DNA of 64,000 nucleotides from Alphaproteobacteria bacterium (GTDB taxonomy: Bacteria; Pseudomonadota; Alphaproteobacteria; Rs-D84): the NCBI GenBank assembly GCA_017502865.1, contig JAFVUD010000006.1, positions 125,832 to 189,831 on the forward strand, given 5' to 3'. The translations under genes and the position numbers were made by a program. Every line of letters begins with the position of its first letter. Position 1 is the stretch's first letter. The notes under the pieces are model-generated. The model was given only the letters and a program-made list of their open reading frames with translations, did no database searches and was not told the origin of the DNA. This document shows positions 8,743-16,018 of this stretch, in pieces.

Positions 8743-9469
8743 AAAACAGAATTTTGAAGATGCATCAGCCGAAATGCTGTTTCGTCAGTTTATTCGTGGA
8801 TGGGCTGCGATAGAGTATAAGTGTAATCCGCCGTCTGCACTTCGTGTGGAACAGACATATGCAAAATATGGTATTAAATTACCATTTAAAATTCATTATG
8901 AATACAAGGTTCCAGCAGAATTTGAATCGCAGTATGGATTTTTATTTTGGGTCAAGATGATATTTTGTAAACAGGAATCATTTGAAGAGATTTGGACACA
9001 GATTCAAAATGTCGATGTTGATAAAGCACCAGCGGGGGTCAACAGAGATGTTGTTTTGTATTATAGGACATTTTCAAAAGAACAGTTTGCTATGATTTAT
9101 GCGTGTACGCTAAAAATGATAGAGGCTTGGCCGGTGGATAAAATGATAGCCGAAATTAAACGTCTGAACCCAGAATTGGCAAGCATTAAAACAGATGGTA
9201 AGAATAGCAACGTAATGGGTATTGTAAAATCCAGCGGGGTGCTGTTGGATTTTTTTAATGGTGTTGCCTATGGTTTTGCCCCAGAAGATATAGATTATTG
9301 TTTGAATGCGCCCAGGGAAGAATTTTTGGCGTATAAAGAAAAAACTGATAGGTTGAATTTGGCTCATGGTCATATACCGGCACCGTCAAGGCTTGATGCG
9401 TTGCTTGTGGCAGAAGCAGAAGTGAAAAAAATAATAGCGCAGCGGGCCCAAGAAAAAGGACTGGAATAA
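8735..9469 (+). CDS. Unknown 244-aa protein inserted between lolC and lolD
   Basis: This gene starts inside lolC (eight-base overlap) and ends immediately before lolD, so it is translated as part of the Lol operon. The product has no signal peptide or clear membrane helix. It is rich in aromatic residues (FLFWVKMIFCKQESF near 70) and has a charged helical C-terminus (AEAEVKKIIAQRAQEKGLE). I recognise no domain. In most relatives lolC and lolD are adjacent, so the insertion is notable. A cytoplasmic role tied to lipoprotein sorting or to the ATPase is possible but only by context. Confidence 0.7.
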   Translation: MNKKQNFEDASAEMLFRQFIRGWAAIEYKCNPPSALRVEQTYAKYGIKLPFKIHYEYKVPAEFESQYGFLFWVKMIFCKQESFEEIWTQIQNVDVDKAPAGVNRDVVLYYRTFSKEQFAMIYACTLKMIEAWPVDKMIAEIKRLNPELASIKTDGKNSNVMGIVKSSGVLLDFFNGVAYGFAPEDIDYCLNAPREEFLAYKEKTDRLNLAHGHIPAPSRLDALLVAEAEVKKIIAQRAQEKGLE

Positions 9470-10180
9470 ATGGCGAATATATTAAACTCTTTATCAAAAG
9501 TTAGTGCAGGCGACGTGGTTATGTCGGTGCGTGATATTAAAAAGACCTTTATCGAAGGGGGGCAGCCATTACATATTCTGCGGGGTGGGGGCTTTGATTT
9601 AAGACGTGGAGAAATTGTGGCGATGGTTGGACCATCGGGGTCTGGTAAATCAACACTGTTGCAGTGTGTTGGGTTGCTGGATAAGCCGACCAGTGGCAGT
9701 ATTTTAATTGGTGGGGCGTCTGTCCAGAAAATGGATGAAGATATGCGTACGCAAATTCGCCGGAAAAAGATAGGGTTCGTTTATCAACGGCATAATTTGT
9801 TGTCTGATTTTACGGCGGTGGAAAATGTTATGTTGCCGCTGTTGGCAAATGGTGTTGCCGAAGATATGGCCTATGCACGTGCAATGAAATTGTTAAAGGC
9901 TGCAAATGTTGCACATCGTGCGACACATGTGCCAGGTGAAATGAGTGGTGGTGAACAGCAACGCACGGCGGTGGCACGTGCATTGGCAAACAATCCAGAT
10001 ATTTTGTTGGCGGACGAACCAACCGGCAGTTTGGACCCAAACCATGCAACAGTTGTGTTTGATTTGTTGCTGGATTTGGTGCGTAAGAATAAAATGGCAA
10101 TGTTGTTTGTGACGCATGATATGGGATTGGCCCAGCGTGCAGACAGAATAATTACAATTAAAAACGGGATTGTGGAATAA
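9470..10180 (+). CDS. lolD: Lipoprotein-releasing ABC transporter ATPase LolD
   Basis: The 236-aa ATPase that powers LolC/E. Visible motifs: Walker A GPSGSGKST at about residues 54-62, Q-loop in GFVYQRHNLL near 103, signature MSGGEQQR near 160, Walker B ILLADEPTGSLD near 180, and H-loop VTHD near 215. Length and motifs are typical. The start codon ATG 9470 directly abuts the stop of the 244-aa gene (no gap), implying translational coupling. About 18 extra residues precede the usual LolD start. Confidence 0.95.
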   Translation: MANILNSLSKVSAGDVVMSVRDIKKTFIEGGQPLHILRGGGFDLRRGEIVAMVGPSGSGKSTLLQCVGLLDKPTSGSILIGGASVQKMDEDMRTQIRRKKIGFVYQRHNLLSDFTAVENVMLPLLANGVAEDMAYARAMKLLKAANVAHRATHVPGEMSGGEQQRTAVARALANNPDILLADEPTGSLDPNHATVVFDLLLDLVRKNKMAMLFVTHDMGLAQRADRIITIKNGIVE

Positions 10181-10203
10181 TTATAAAAAAAAGGAGAGAG
10201 TAT

Positions 10204-10761
10204 ATGAAAAAGATTCAACAGAAATCTGCAAAGCAAACATACACAGTTGTTCACAGCCCAAAACAGAGATTGTTGGGTATATTGGGTTTTGTGGCGTTAT
10301 TTGTGTGCGGTGTTATGGTTGGTTGGGGTGTCAACAGTGGTCGTGCACCAGAACATGTGAAATCTGCCCAGGCGGCGGAAGTGGCCCAGCCAGCGGCTGT
10401 TCCAGAACAGATGGAACCAACGTGTGCAGTTATAGAAGAAGTGTTAACGGAACAATTACCAGTGGCAGATGCCGATGCAGATAATCGTATTATGCGTGCC
10501 AAGATTTTTGCAAATCTGTCAGAACGTGGTTGTGCAGAAAATTCCCAGAAATATGTCGCAATGGCTAAGCAAGAACTGGAAATAGCACGTGCACTGGAAG
10601 ATGATGAATTTGACCAGGGCGAAACAATAGAAGTTGTCGAAACATACAAAAGATTAAATATGCAGGCAGCAGCCGAAGAAATTTTTGAAACGGCTAAAAA
10701 ACTGACGAATCCTGCAATTGACTTTATATTGGAAGTCGAAAAAATCATAAACGAAAAGTAA
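10204..10761 (+). CDS. Membrane-anchored periplasmic protein, unknown
   Basis: 185 aa with a basic N-terminus, one membrane helix at about residues 24-46 (LLGILGFVALFVCGVMVGWGV), an Ala/Pro/Glu-rich linker, then a helical domain containing two Cys: PTCAVIEE and SERGCAENS. That domain has a repeated-helix look (NLSERGCAEN, MAKQELEIA, YKRLNMQAAAEEIFETA), suggestive of TPR-like packing but not matched to a family. The start is ATG 10204 after aaaaggagagag. It lies 23 bases after lolD and 13 before the cysteine-rich gene, so it is likely in the same transcript. Confidence 0.65.
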   Translation: MKKIQQKSAKQTYTVVHSPKQRLLGILGFVALFVCGVMVGWGVNSGRAPEHVKSAQAAEVAQPAAVPEQMEPTCAVIEEVLTEQLPVADADADNRIMRAKIFANLSERGCAENSQKYVAMAKQELEIARALEDDEFDQGETIEVVETYKRLNMQAAAEEIFETAKKLTNPAIDFILEVEKIINEK

Positions 10762-10774
10762 AAGGAACGTGCGC

Positions 10775-11491
10775 ATGAAAAGCATTTATAAAATAGCAAT
10801 TGCGTCCCTGGTGGCGGGGTTTGCCGTTGCTGCATTTGCCCAGGAAGTTGATGCAACATCAGCCGATGCAGAAGAGGTTGTGGTCGAAGAAGTGGCCGAA
10901 GAAACAGTGGCCGATGCATCTGTGGCGGACAGGGTGGATTGTGAAGAAATCAAAGTCAAAATTGCAGAATTGTCGGCAATAGAAGAACCGGATGAAGCGA
11001 CCGTAGCGGAATTGACAGAGTTAAAAGCACAACAAAGAAAATCATGTATGCGCCGGGCAGGGGTACGTGCGGCACGGTCTGCAACACGTGGCCGTGGTGC
11101 ACCAATTAAAAATCCAACCCTGGCACCAACTAATGTCGTGGCGGATACGGTGGCTGTATCAGAAACACCAGCCGACACAGAACCCAAGACATGTGATGTG
11201 CCCGATGAAAATGGCTGCTGTCCGGGTGAAAAGTTTGTTGATATGGGGGAATTGGGATTTAATTGTTGTCCAGAATCCGGTGGTGATTGTTTCCCGCCAA
11301 TAAAGACAGCCCCAACCCCAGAAGATGTTGCCAAGAATATCGAGGCCGGTCTGTGTGCCGATGGCAGTAAACCAAACCAGTTTGGATGCTGTGGCGAAGA
11401 AGTGTTCAAGGATTTGGGTAATACAGTTTTCGCATGTTGCCCCAAAGGATGGGAGAAGGCCGAGGATTGTTTCCCACCAATAAAAAAATAA
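10775..11491 (+). CDS. Secreted cysteine-rich protein with duplicated CCPGE-type module
   Basis: 238 aa with a signal peptide cut after AFA near residue 22. A Glu/Val/Ala-rich acidic segment follows, then a region with two Cys (DCEEIKVK, KSCMRRAG) and an Arg-rich patch. The C-terminal half holds two copies of a module: NGCCPGEKFVDMG..NCCPES..DCFPPIK and FGCCGEEVFKDLG..ACCPKG..DCFPPIK. The paired CC motifs and conserved DCFPPIK ending point to disulfide-stabilised extracytoplasmic domains. The start is ATG 10775 with aaagga eight bases upstream; the GTG at 10769 is too close to that site. The stop codon is the left edge of hairpin element A. Function unknown. Confidence 0.7.
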   Translation: MKSIYKIAIASLVAGFAVAAFAQEVDATSADAEEVVVEEVAEETVADASVADRVDCEEIKVKIAELSAIEEPDEATVAELTELKAQQRKSCMRRAGVRAARSATRGRGAPIKNPTLAPTNVVADTVAVSETPADTEPKTCDVPDENGCCPGEKFVDMGELGFNCCPESGGDCFPPIKTAPTPEDVAKNIEAGLCADGSKPNQFGCCGEEVFKDLGNTVFACCPKGWEKAEDCFPPIKK

Positions 11492-11594
11492 ATTATAATA
11501 ATTCATCTGTGGGCTGTCCCGACAACTCATGTAGCGGTTTGTACACTACGTTGTCGGGACCGTTCCACATCTAAATCATTCTAATTTATTTTTT
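11482..11594. repeat. Long imperfect palindrome, element A
   Basis: About 45-base arms (11482-11526 and 11550-11594) pair imperfectly: AT-rich outer part, then GTGG.., then a perfect core gtcccgacaac/gttgtcgggac. The 23-base loop at 11527-11549 contains catgtagc and tgtacactac. The loop is nearly the same in element B (11628-11650) and element C (21022-21043), while the core stems differ and compensate. It begins at the stop codon of the cysteine-rich gene, so it could act as that message's 3' end. Confidence 0.7.
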
Positions 11595-11604
11595 AACAGG
11601 CAAG

Positions 11605-11710
11605 GGGGTGGGTTGTTTGTGGGAATCTTATGTAGCGTCGTGTACACTACGATTCCCGATTTTCTTTTATCTAAATCATTCTAATTTATTTTTAACAGGC
11701 AAGGGGTGGG
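11605..11710. repeat. Hairpin element B and its direct-repeat flank
   Basis: Core stem gggaatc (11621-11627) pairs with gattccc (11651-11657) around a 23-base loop like that of element A. To its right, tctaaatcattctaattt-type sequence followed by aacaggcaaggggtggg (about 11669-11710) is a direct repeat of the right flank of element A (about 11569-11615). So A and B look like tandem copies, B having lost most of its left arm. Confidence 0.65.
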
Positions 11711-11790
11711 GGATTTTGAGAGGAATTTGTGTAAATAAGGGCTTGATTTTGTTTTTATTTGATATATAATCAGAAAGCTCTGAATTTGTT

Positions 11791-11865
11791 GCGGGCATAG
11801 TACAAAGGCTAGTATGCAAGCCTTCCAAGCTTGAAATGCGGGTTCGATTCCCGCTGCCCGCACCA
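11791..11865 (+). tRNA. tRNA-Gly (anticodon TCC)
   Basis: A complete cloverleaf can be folded: acceptor GCGGGCA with TGCCCGC, D stem GTAC/GTAT, anticodon stem CAAGC/GCTTG with loop CTTCCAA (TCC, reading GGA/GGG glycine codons), four-base variable loop, T arm GCGGG-TTCGATT-CCCGC, discriminator A and an encoded CCA. The CCA is also the start of a dispersed hairpin repeat. Confidence 0.95.
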
Positions 11866-11888
11866 CACTTCGCCAAGGCTTCGTGTGG
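11863..11888. repeat. Short dispersed hairpin with conserved loop
   Basis: Stem ccacac (11863-11868) pairs with gtgtgg (11883-11888). The inside ttcgccaaggcttc is identical to the loop of hairpins at about 28491-28515 and 33411-33435, whose stems are cactac/gtagtg instead. It overlaps the CCA end of tRNA-Gly. The rest of the gap up to the tRNA-Tyr (11889-11919) has a further small inverted repeat tggcacagcca and no gene. Confidence 0.6.
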
Positions 11889-11919
11889 CACAGCCACAAG
11901 AATGCGTGGCGATAAGTTC

Positions 11920-12006
11920 GGGCGTGCGCCGGAGTTGGAGAGCCGGGGCAGACTGTAAATCTGTTGGCTTAAGCCTGAGCTGGTTCGAATCCAGCCACTC
12001 CCACCA
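11920..12006 (+). tRNA. tRNA-Tyr (anticodon GTA), slightly irregular
   Basis: Class II tRNA with a long variable arm (GGC-TTAA-GCC). Anticodon arm GCAGA-CTGTAAA-TCTGT gives GTA. T arm GCTGG-TTCGAAT-CCAGC, discriminator A and encoded CCA are regular. D stem CCGG pairs with CCGG around AGTTGGAGAG. The acceptor GGGCGTG pairs with CACTCCC except for one mismatch (C4 against T69), and position 8 is C rather than the near-universal T. These two faults may be mutations or a rare variant. A terminator follows after seven bases. Confidence 0.85.
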
Positions 12007-12013
12007 TTAAAAC

Positions 12014-12036
12014 AACCCACGTGTCGTGGGTTTTTT
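12014..12036 (+). terminator. Intrinsic terminator of the tRNA pair
   Basis: Stem aacccacg pairs with cgtgggtt around tgt, followed by a T-run. It sits just after the CCA of tRNA-Tyr and is duplicated at 12175-12197. Confidence 0.85.
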
Positions 12037-12148
12037 TAATGGGTTGTGGTGCTGAGATGAGAACCAGCGGGGAAAGTCGCAAAGCGACGACTGGTTCGAG
12101 CCGAAGGCGAAAGGGGCCCATTGAAGCATTGGCGAAAATGGGAATTAC

Positions 12149-12197
12149 AATCCAGCCACTGGCACCATTAAAACAACCCACGTTTCGTGGGTTTTTT
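12149..12197 (+). repeat. Duplicated 3' tail of tRNA-Tyr plus terminator
   Basis: 49 bases match 11988-12036 at 46 positions: the last part of the T arm, the acceptor strand (CTGGC in place of CTCCC), ACCA and the whole terminator. No tRNA body precedes it. The 112 bases between the copies (12037-12148) contain short inverted repeats such as gtcgcaaagcgac and no gene. It looks like a remnant of a duplicated tRNA or one end of a past insertion. Confidence 0.8.
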
Positions 12198-12204
12198 GTT
12201 TGAA

Positions 12205-12228
12205 AAAACCGACCATTTGGTCGGTTTT
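12205..12228. terminator. Bidirectional terminator
   Basis: Stem aaaaccgacc (12205-12214) pairs with ggtcggtttt (12219-12228), loop attt, with T-runs on both strands. It ends the minus-strand gene whose stop is at 12231 and backs up the tRNA terminators on the plus strand. Confidence 0.8.
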
Positions 12229-12230
12229 AT

Positions 12231-12560
12231 TTAACGTGTCATTTCGTTCAGTGTGTGCAACATTGCATCGATTGCATCTGTTGCGGATTTGATACCTTCT
12301 TGGACAGACTGGTTCATATTACCGGTCATCAGCATCAAGTTGCGGTGCTGTTCCAAACTGGTTTTTGGGGCATCGAAAACAACGGTGTCCAGTAATTGTG
12401 CATGACTTTCAATCATCTGGGATACTAATTTGACACCTTGGGCAAAGGCAGGACCCAGGTTTTTTGTTTTTGATTTTGCGACAATACGTTTTAATTCGTC
12501 TGCACGTTTTTCCAATTCTTGTTGTGCAATGTTTACACGTTCATTTACGATATCTGCCAT
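12231..12560 (-). CDS. Small all-helical protein, possibly phasin-like
   Basis: 109 aa, no signal peptide, predicted as two or three long amphipathic helices: VNIAQQELEKRADELKRIVA near the start and NQSVQEGIKSATDAIDAML near the end. The composition (Ala, Gln, Leu, few Cys or Pro) and length recall phasins, which coat polyhydroxyalkanoate granules, but no signature is decisive and no PHA synthase is in the window. The start ATG 12560 follows aaggggaacccgcc. It may be a monocistronic gene or the last gene after 12573-13013. Confidence 0.6.
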   Translation of the reverse strand: MADIVNERVNIAQQELEKRADELKRIVAKSKTKNLGPAFAQGVKLVSQMIESHAQLLDTVVFDAPKTSLEQHRNLMLMTGNMNQSVQEGIKSATDAIDAMLHTLNEMTR

Positions 12561-12572
12561 GGCGGGTTCCCC

Positions 12573-13013
12573 TTAGTTTGTTTGTTTTTGTATAAAATTT
12601 CTTGTAAAATATTCTGGTAAATATGTTTGGTCTACACAGTAATTATGGGTGTTTAAAATGTCTGCGTTTGTGGCGATTTCGCTATTAAATGTAATTATAA
12701 TGTTGCAGTTTGTTGAATGGTTGTCCGTTGTATATGTGTGTAAGGTGTATTCGAAAAATTCTGTATCGTTTATTTTGTAGGACGAATCTGGTATGCCAAG
12801 ATTTTTTATTATCGTTGTTGCTGGTTGGTTGATTAGGGATAATAATGCGGCTTCCATGTTGGCCCATAGTAAGTTATATTTAAGGTCTAAATCTGCGGAT
12901 ATATTTTCGGAAAATGTGCTTTTTATGGGTACAAATTTTACATCATTAGCATTTGCGTGAGAATGTACGCTGATTAGTGCTAGAGTAAAAAAAACTGCTA
13001 GATTTTTGTGCAT
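12573..13013 (-). CDS. Small secreted protein, BamE/SmpA-like pattern, unknown
   Basis: 146 aa starting at ATG 13013 after aacaaaagg; upstream in-frame ATGs lie in the preceding gene and are not favoured. A signal peptide ends near SHANA at about residue 22. The part from SLINQPATTIIKNLGIPDSSYKIND through the following beta-strands with TNCNIIITFN resembles the small beta-domain of BamE-like proteins (residues after NLGxPD, a tyrosine-rich strand, then a Cys-containing strand). Two Cys (in TNCN and NYCVD) could pair. The identification is weak. It follows the LppC-like gene by 13 bases, so they probably share a message. Confidence 0.55.
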   Translation of the reverse strand: MHKNLAVFFTLALISVHSHANANDVKFVPIKSTFSENISADLDLKYNLLWANMEAALLSLINQPATTIIKNLGIPDSSYKINDTEFFEYTLHTYTTDNHSTNCNIIITFNSEIATNADILNTHNYCVDQTYLPEYFTRNFIQKQTN

Positions 13014-13026
13014 ATTTAACCTTTTG

Positions 13027-14631
13027 TTAATCTTCATATACTTCGTATTCGTCGATAAAGGTACGTGAAACACTTTCCAATTCGACGGGTGTGTAATCTG
13101 ATGTGGTGATAATGTCACGATCGTCTTCGGGCATGATGGTGACGATTTCGGTTGGCTGTTGGGCAACCGGGGTATTTGTCATATTGGCACCGTATGTTTT
13201 GCTGCGATATTTAGAACGAAAACGTTCAGGGATATTTAAATAACTGTTTGGGTTAATCCCAGGTGAACGCAATGTGATTTCGGTCGCAGGACTGATATGA
13301 CGTTGTTCGATGTTATACAGTGGCGACATGAATGTTGTTGGGGCAGGCTTGATTTGTGTTAATGTGCCGGCACCGTTCAGGCGAACAATACGTAATGCAC
13401 GTTCGTTGTCGCCGGTTGGTTTTAAACGGAACAGGCCGTCCATGCCCATATAGCCACTGGGGTCCAGCAGGTATGCGGCATCTGATTTATTAGAATTTAT
13501 CATGCCCATTGCCATGTTAGCGGCGTCGTATCCAAATGTTGCCAGGCGAGATGCAGGAACACCAGAAACCTGTTCATAGATTTGGGTAAAGTTTTCGTTT
13601 ACAGGTGGCAGGGCGGCATATTTTGCACCAGACATGGTTATGTCGTTAACGATATTTGTTCCGTCCCACAGTGCGGTGCCGTACATTTTTGCATCGCCTG
13701 CGGCCACGCCATAGTAACGCATAAATGATGCCAGTTTGGTTGTGTCGTCTGCATCGCCCAAGAATAATACACCGTCATATGGTACCGCACCCAATGTGTC
13801 TGTGCGTGATATGCGTTCCAATTGGATGTTCAGATTTGATTTTTCAATTGCGGTCAGGGTTTCTTTGGTCAAAATGTCGGCCAGAATTTCACGTGCACGT
13901 GTGTTTGCCGCTGTGCGGGCCGTGTTCATTGTGGCACGGATTGTTGTGTTCTTGATAGATTCTGAATCATCGGGTGTGTAATAGAACAGGCCAGATAAAC
14001 CGATGTTGTACATTTCGGCAGCACTTTTTGCGGTGCCGGCCATCAGGCGGCCAGATTCTGTGTTTGGTGCCAAGATGATGAATTTCTTGACGTTGTCGGT
14101 TTGCATTTCTTTGATAATGGCTTCGATACTGTTGGTGGGCATCAGGGCCATTGTCATAACGCCACGACCGACCGCTGTTGCATCAGATGTGAATGACAGG
14201 GCAGGTGTGGTTTCAGGTTTGATTTCACGCAGTATGCGGGCGTTGCCAGCAAACACAGGGCCGATAATAACATCGGGTGATGTGGAAACGGCATCGGTCA
14301 TAACAGTGGTTGCGTTTTTGGCGGTGTCATAAAATGTAAATGATATATTGGATGGGGCACGCTGTAAAACGGCGGTTTCAATAGATGCACGAATTGTGTT
14401 GCCAACCGCTGCGTTTGGGCCAGACATTGGCAGTAAAACCGCCACGTTATGTGTTGTGCCATCATCGGTTGGTGAAAATGTGCCGTACTGCATTTCAATT
14501 GGGGTGCCGGTCTGTAATTCGCCATAGCCCGAGAACCAGCCATCGTTGTTCGATGTGCCGGTGCACCCAGATAAGATGCTAATCAAGCCAAAAAGTCCAA
14601 AAATTCTGTTCATATACATTGAAAAATCCAT
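13027..14631 (-). CDS. LppC/LpoA-type lipoprotein, penicillin-binding protein activator
   Basis: 534 aa. The lipobox ILSGC places the lipidated Cys at residue 23 from ATG 14631, or 17 from ATG 14613, which looks like the more natural signal length. Residues about 55-420 form a periplasmic-binding-protein type I fold: VAVLLPMSGPNAAVG at about 62-76, DVIIGPVFAGN near 125, PALSFTSD near 150, and ATFGYDAANMAMG near 365. Proteins of this family in alphaproteobacteria sit next to rsmI, as here, and are named after LpoA, which activates PBP1A in the periplasm. The C-terminal 110 residues are low-complexity. TTGCAT, 17 bases, TAAAAT upstream is a plausible promoter. Confidence 0.85.
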   Translation of the reverse strand: MDFSMYMNRIFGLFGLISILSGCTGTSNNDGWFSGYGELQTGTPIEMQYGTFSPTDDGTTHNVAVLLPMSGPNAAVGNTIRASIETAVLQRAPSNISFTFYDTAKNATTVMTDAVSTSPDVIIGPVFAGNARILREIKPETTPALSFTSDATAVGRGVMTMALMPTNSIEAIIKEMQTDNVKKFIILAPNTESGRLMAGTAKSAAEMYNIGLSGLFYYTPDDSESIKNTTIRATMNTARTAANTRAREILADILTKETLTAIEKSNLNIQLERISRTDTLGAVPYDGVLFLGDADDTTKLASFMRYYGVAAGDAKMYGTALWDGTNIVNDITMSGAKYAALPPVNENFTQIYEQVSGVPASRLATFGYDAANMAMGMINSNKSDAAYLLDPSGYMGMDGLFRLKPTGDNERALRIVRLNGAGTLTQIKPAPTTFMSPLYNIEQRHISPATEITLRSPGINPNSYLNIPERFRSKYRSKTYGANMTNTPVAQQPTEIVTIMPEDDRDIITTSDYTPVELESVSRTFIDEYEVYED

Positions 14632-14667
14632 TTTATTTTGTATTATTTTACTATAAAAGGATTACGA

Positions 14668-15471
14668 ATGCAAACGGGGCTTTATATTGTTGGTACACCA
14701 ATTGGTAATTTGTCGGATATGTCACCACGTGCCATCGATGTGTTAAAGAATGTTGATTTGATTACAGCAGAAGATACACGTGTGTTTGCAAAACTGGCAT
14801 CGCATTTTGATATCAAGACAAAACGAATTGCATGTCACGAACATAATGAACGTGAAATCGTTGATGATATTATTGCGAAAATTCAATCGGGTATGGCGGT
14901 TGCAACGGTCAGTGATGCAGGTATGCCGGGGATTAGTGATCCGGGATTTCGTTTGGTGCGTGCGGCACGTGCCGCCGGGGTGCCGGTGTTTGTTGTGCCA
15001 GGGCCAACGGCGGTTGTGTCTGCGTTGGTGTTGTCTGGGTTCCCAACGGACCGATTTACGTTCTGTGGTTTCTTTGATGAAAAGAAATTGCGTGATGACA
15101 ATAAAATTCGGCATACGATTGTTTATTACGAAAGCCCGAACAGAATTATGGATACAATTGCGGCATTGGCCCGTGTTATGCCAGAACGTCAGGTTGCAAT
15201 TGTGCGTGAAATAACCAAGATTCACGAAGAAACGATTATTGGATATCCGGCAGACTTGTTGCGTATAGAGCCACCACGTGGGGAAATTGTTATTGTTATT
15301 GCACCGGCACCAGATAAAAAAATGTCGGACAGTGAAATTGCTGAAATTGTAAATGATGTAGTGGCAGGGTCAACCAAGTCGGCGGCAGCAGAATTGGCGG
15401 CACGTGCAGGTATTTCTAAAAAAGAAGCATATAAACGTTTATTGGAAAAAGAGGTTGGCACAGATGATTAA
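14668..15471 (+). CDS. rsmI: 16S rRNA (cytidine-1402-2'-O)-methyltransferase RsmI
   Basis: 267 aa. RsmI 2'-O-methylates C1402 in the ribosomal P site using S-adenosylmethionine. Motifs: GTPIGNLSDMSPRA at about residues 9-22, ITAEDTRV near 38, SDAGMPGISDPG near 86-97, and VVPGPTAVV near 113, all typical of the tetrapyrrole-methylase fold. The start is ATG 14668 after ataaaagga; the open frame extends 30 bases further with no ribosome site. The stop overlaps the start of engB by eight bases. Confidence 0.95.
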   Translation: MQTGLYIVGTPIGNLSDMSPRAIDVLKNVDLITAEDTRVFAKLASHFDIKTKRIACHEHNEREIVDDIIAKIQSGMAVATVSDAGMPGISDPGFRLVRAARAAGVPVFVVPGPTAVVSALVLSGFPTDRFTFCGFFDEKKLRDDNKIRHTIVYYESPNRIMDTIAALARVMPERQVAIVREITKIHEETIIGYPADLLRIEPPRGEIVIVIAPAPDKKMSDSEIAEIVNDVVAGSTKSAAAELAARAGISKKEAYKRLLEKEVGTDD

Positions 15472-16018
15472 ATTTGTTGGCAGTTTTGAAACGGTAGAAT
15501 CTTTGCCACGGACACAATTCCCAGAGTATGCGTTTATTGGACGCAGTAATGTAGGAAAATCTTCGCTGATAAACGCAATTGTTGGGGCACCGATTGCACG
15601 TACATCTAATACACCGGGACGTACACAAAGTTTGAATTTGTTTAATCTGGATGATCGGGCGATGATTGTGGATTTGCCAGGATATGGATACGCCAAGGTG
15701 TCTAAGGCCGATGCAATGCGATGGTTGAACAGATTGGAAAACTATTTATTAAATCGCAGACAATTGACCCGGCTGTTTATACTGATTGATTCACGAATTG
15801 GCGTGCGGGATTCAGATTTGGATTTGATGGATTTCTGTGATGCCAATGGTATTGGGTACCAGATTGTTTATACAAAAAAAGACAAGCGGGTGCGTGAAAA
15901 AAATCAAACAGAAGTTTCGCATGAAAATCATGGTGCAATGGTGCCTGAAATCATTGAAACATCGGCAGAAAAGAAAACAGGGCTGGAACCATTAAGGGCA
16001 ATAATTGGCATTAAATAA
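15464..16018 (+). CDS. engB: Ribosome biogenesis GTP-binding protein EngB/YihA
   Basis: 184 aa. A cytoplasmic GTPase needed for 50S maturation. G1 GRSNVGKS at about residues 25-32, the TPGRTQ switch near 52, G3 DLPGYGYAK near 70, G4 TKKDK near 138, and the G5-like SAEKKTG near 167. The start is ATG 15464 inside the last codons of rsmI (eight-base overlap), so the two are coupled. The following addB frame begins 14 bases before its stop. Confidence 0.95.
   Translation: MIKFVGSFETVESLPRTQFPEYAFIGRSNVGKSSLINAIVGAPIARTSNTPGRTQSLNLFNLDDRAMIVDLPGYGYAKVSKADAMRWLNRLENYLLNRRQLTRLFILIDSRIGVRDSDLDLMDFCDANGIGYQIVYTKKDKRVREKNQTEVSHENHGAMVPEIIETSAEKKTGLEPLRAIIGIK

Noticed and set aside
11931..12006. tRNA-Tyr starting at ggagttgg with a truncated D arm
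   Set aside because: Starting at 11920 restores a D stem CCGG/CCGG and a near-complete acceptor stem.
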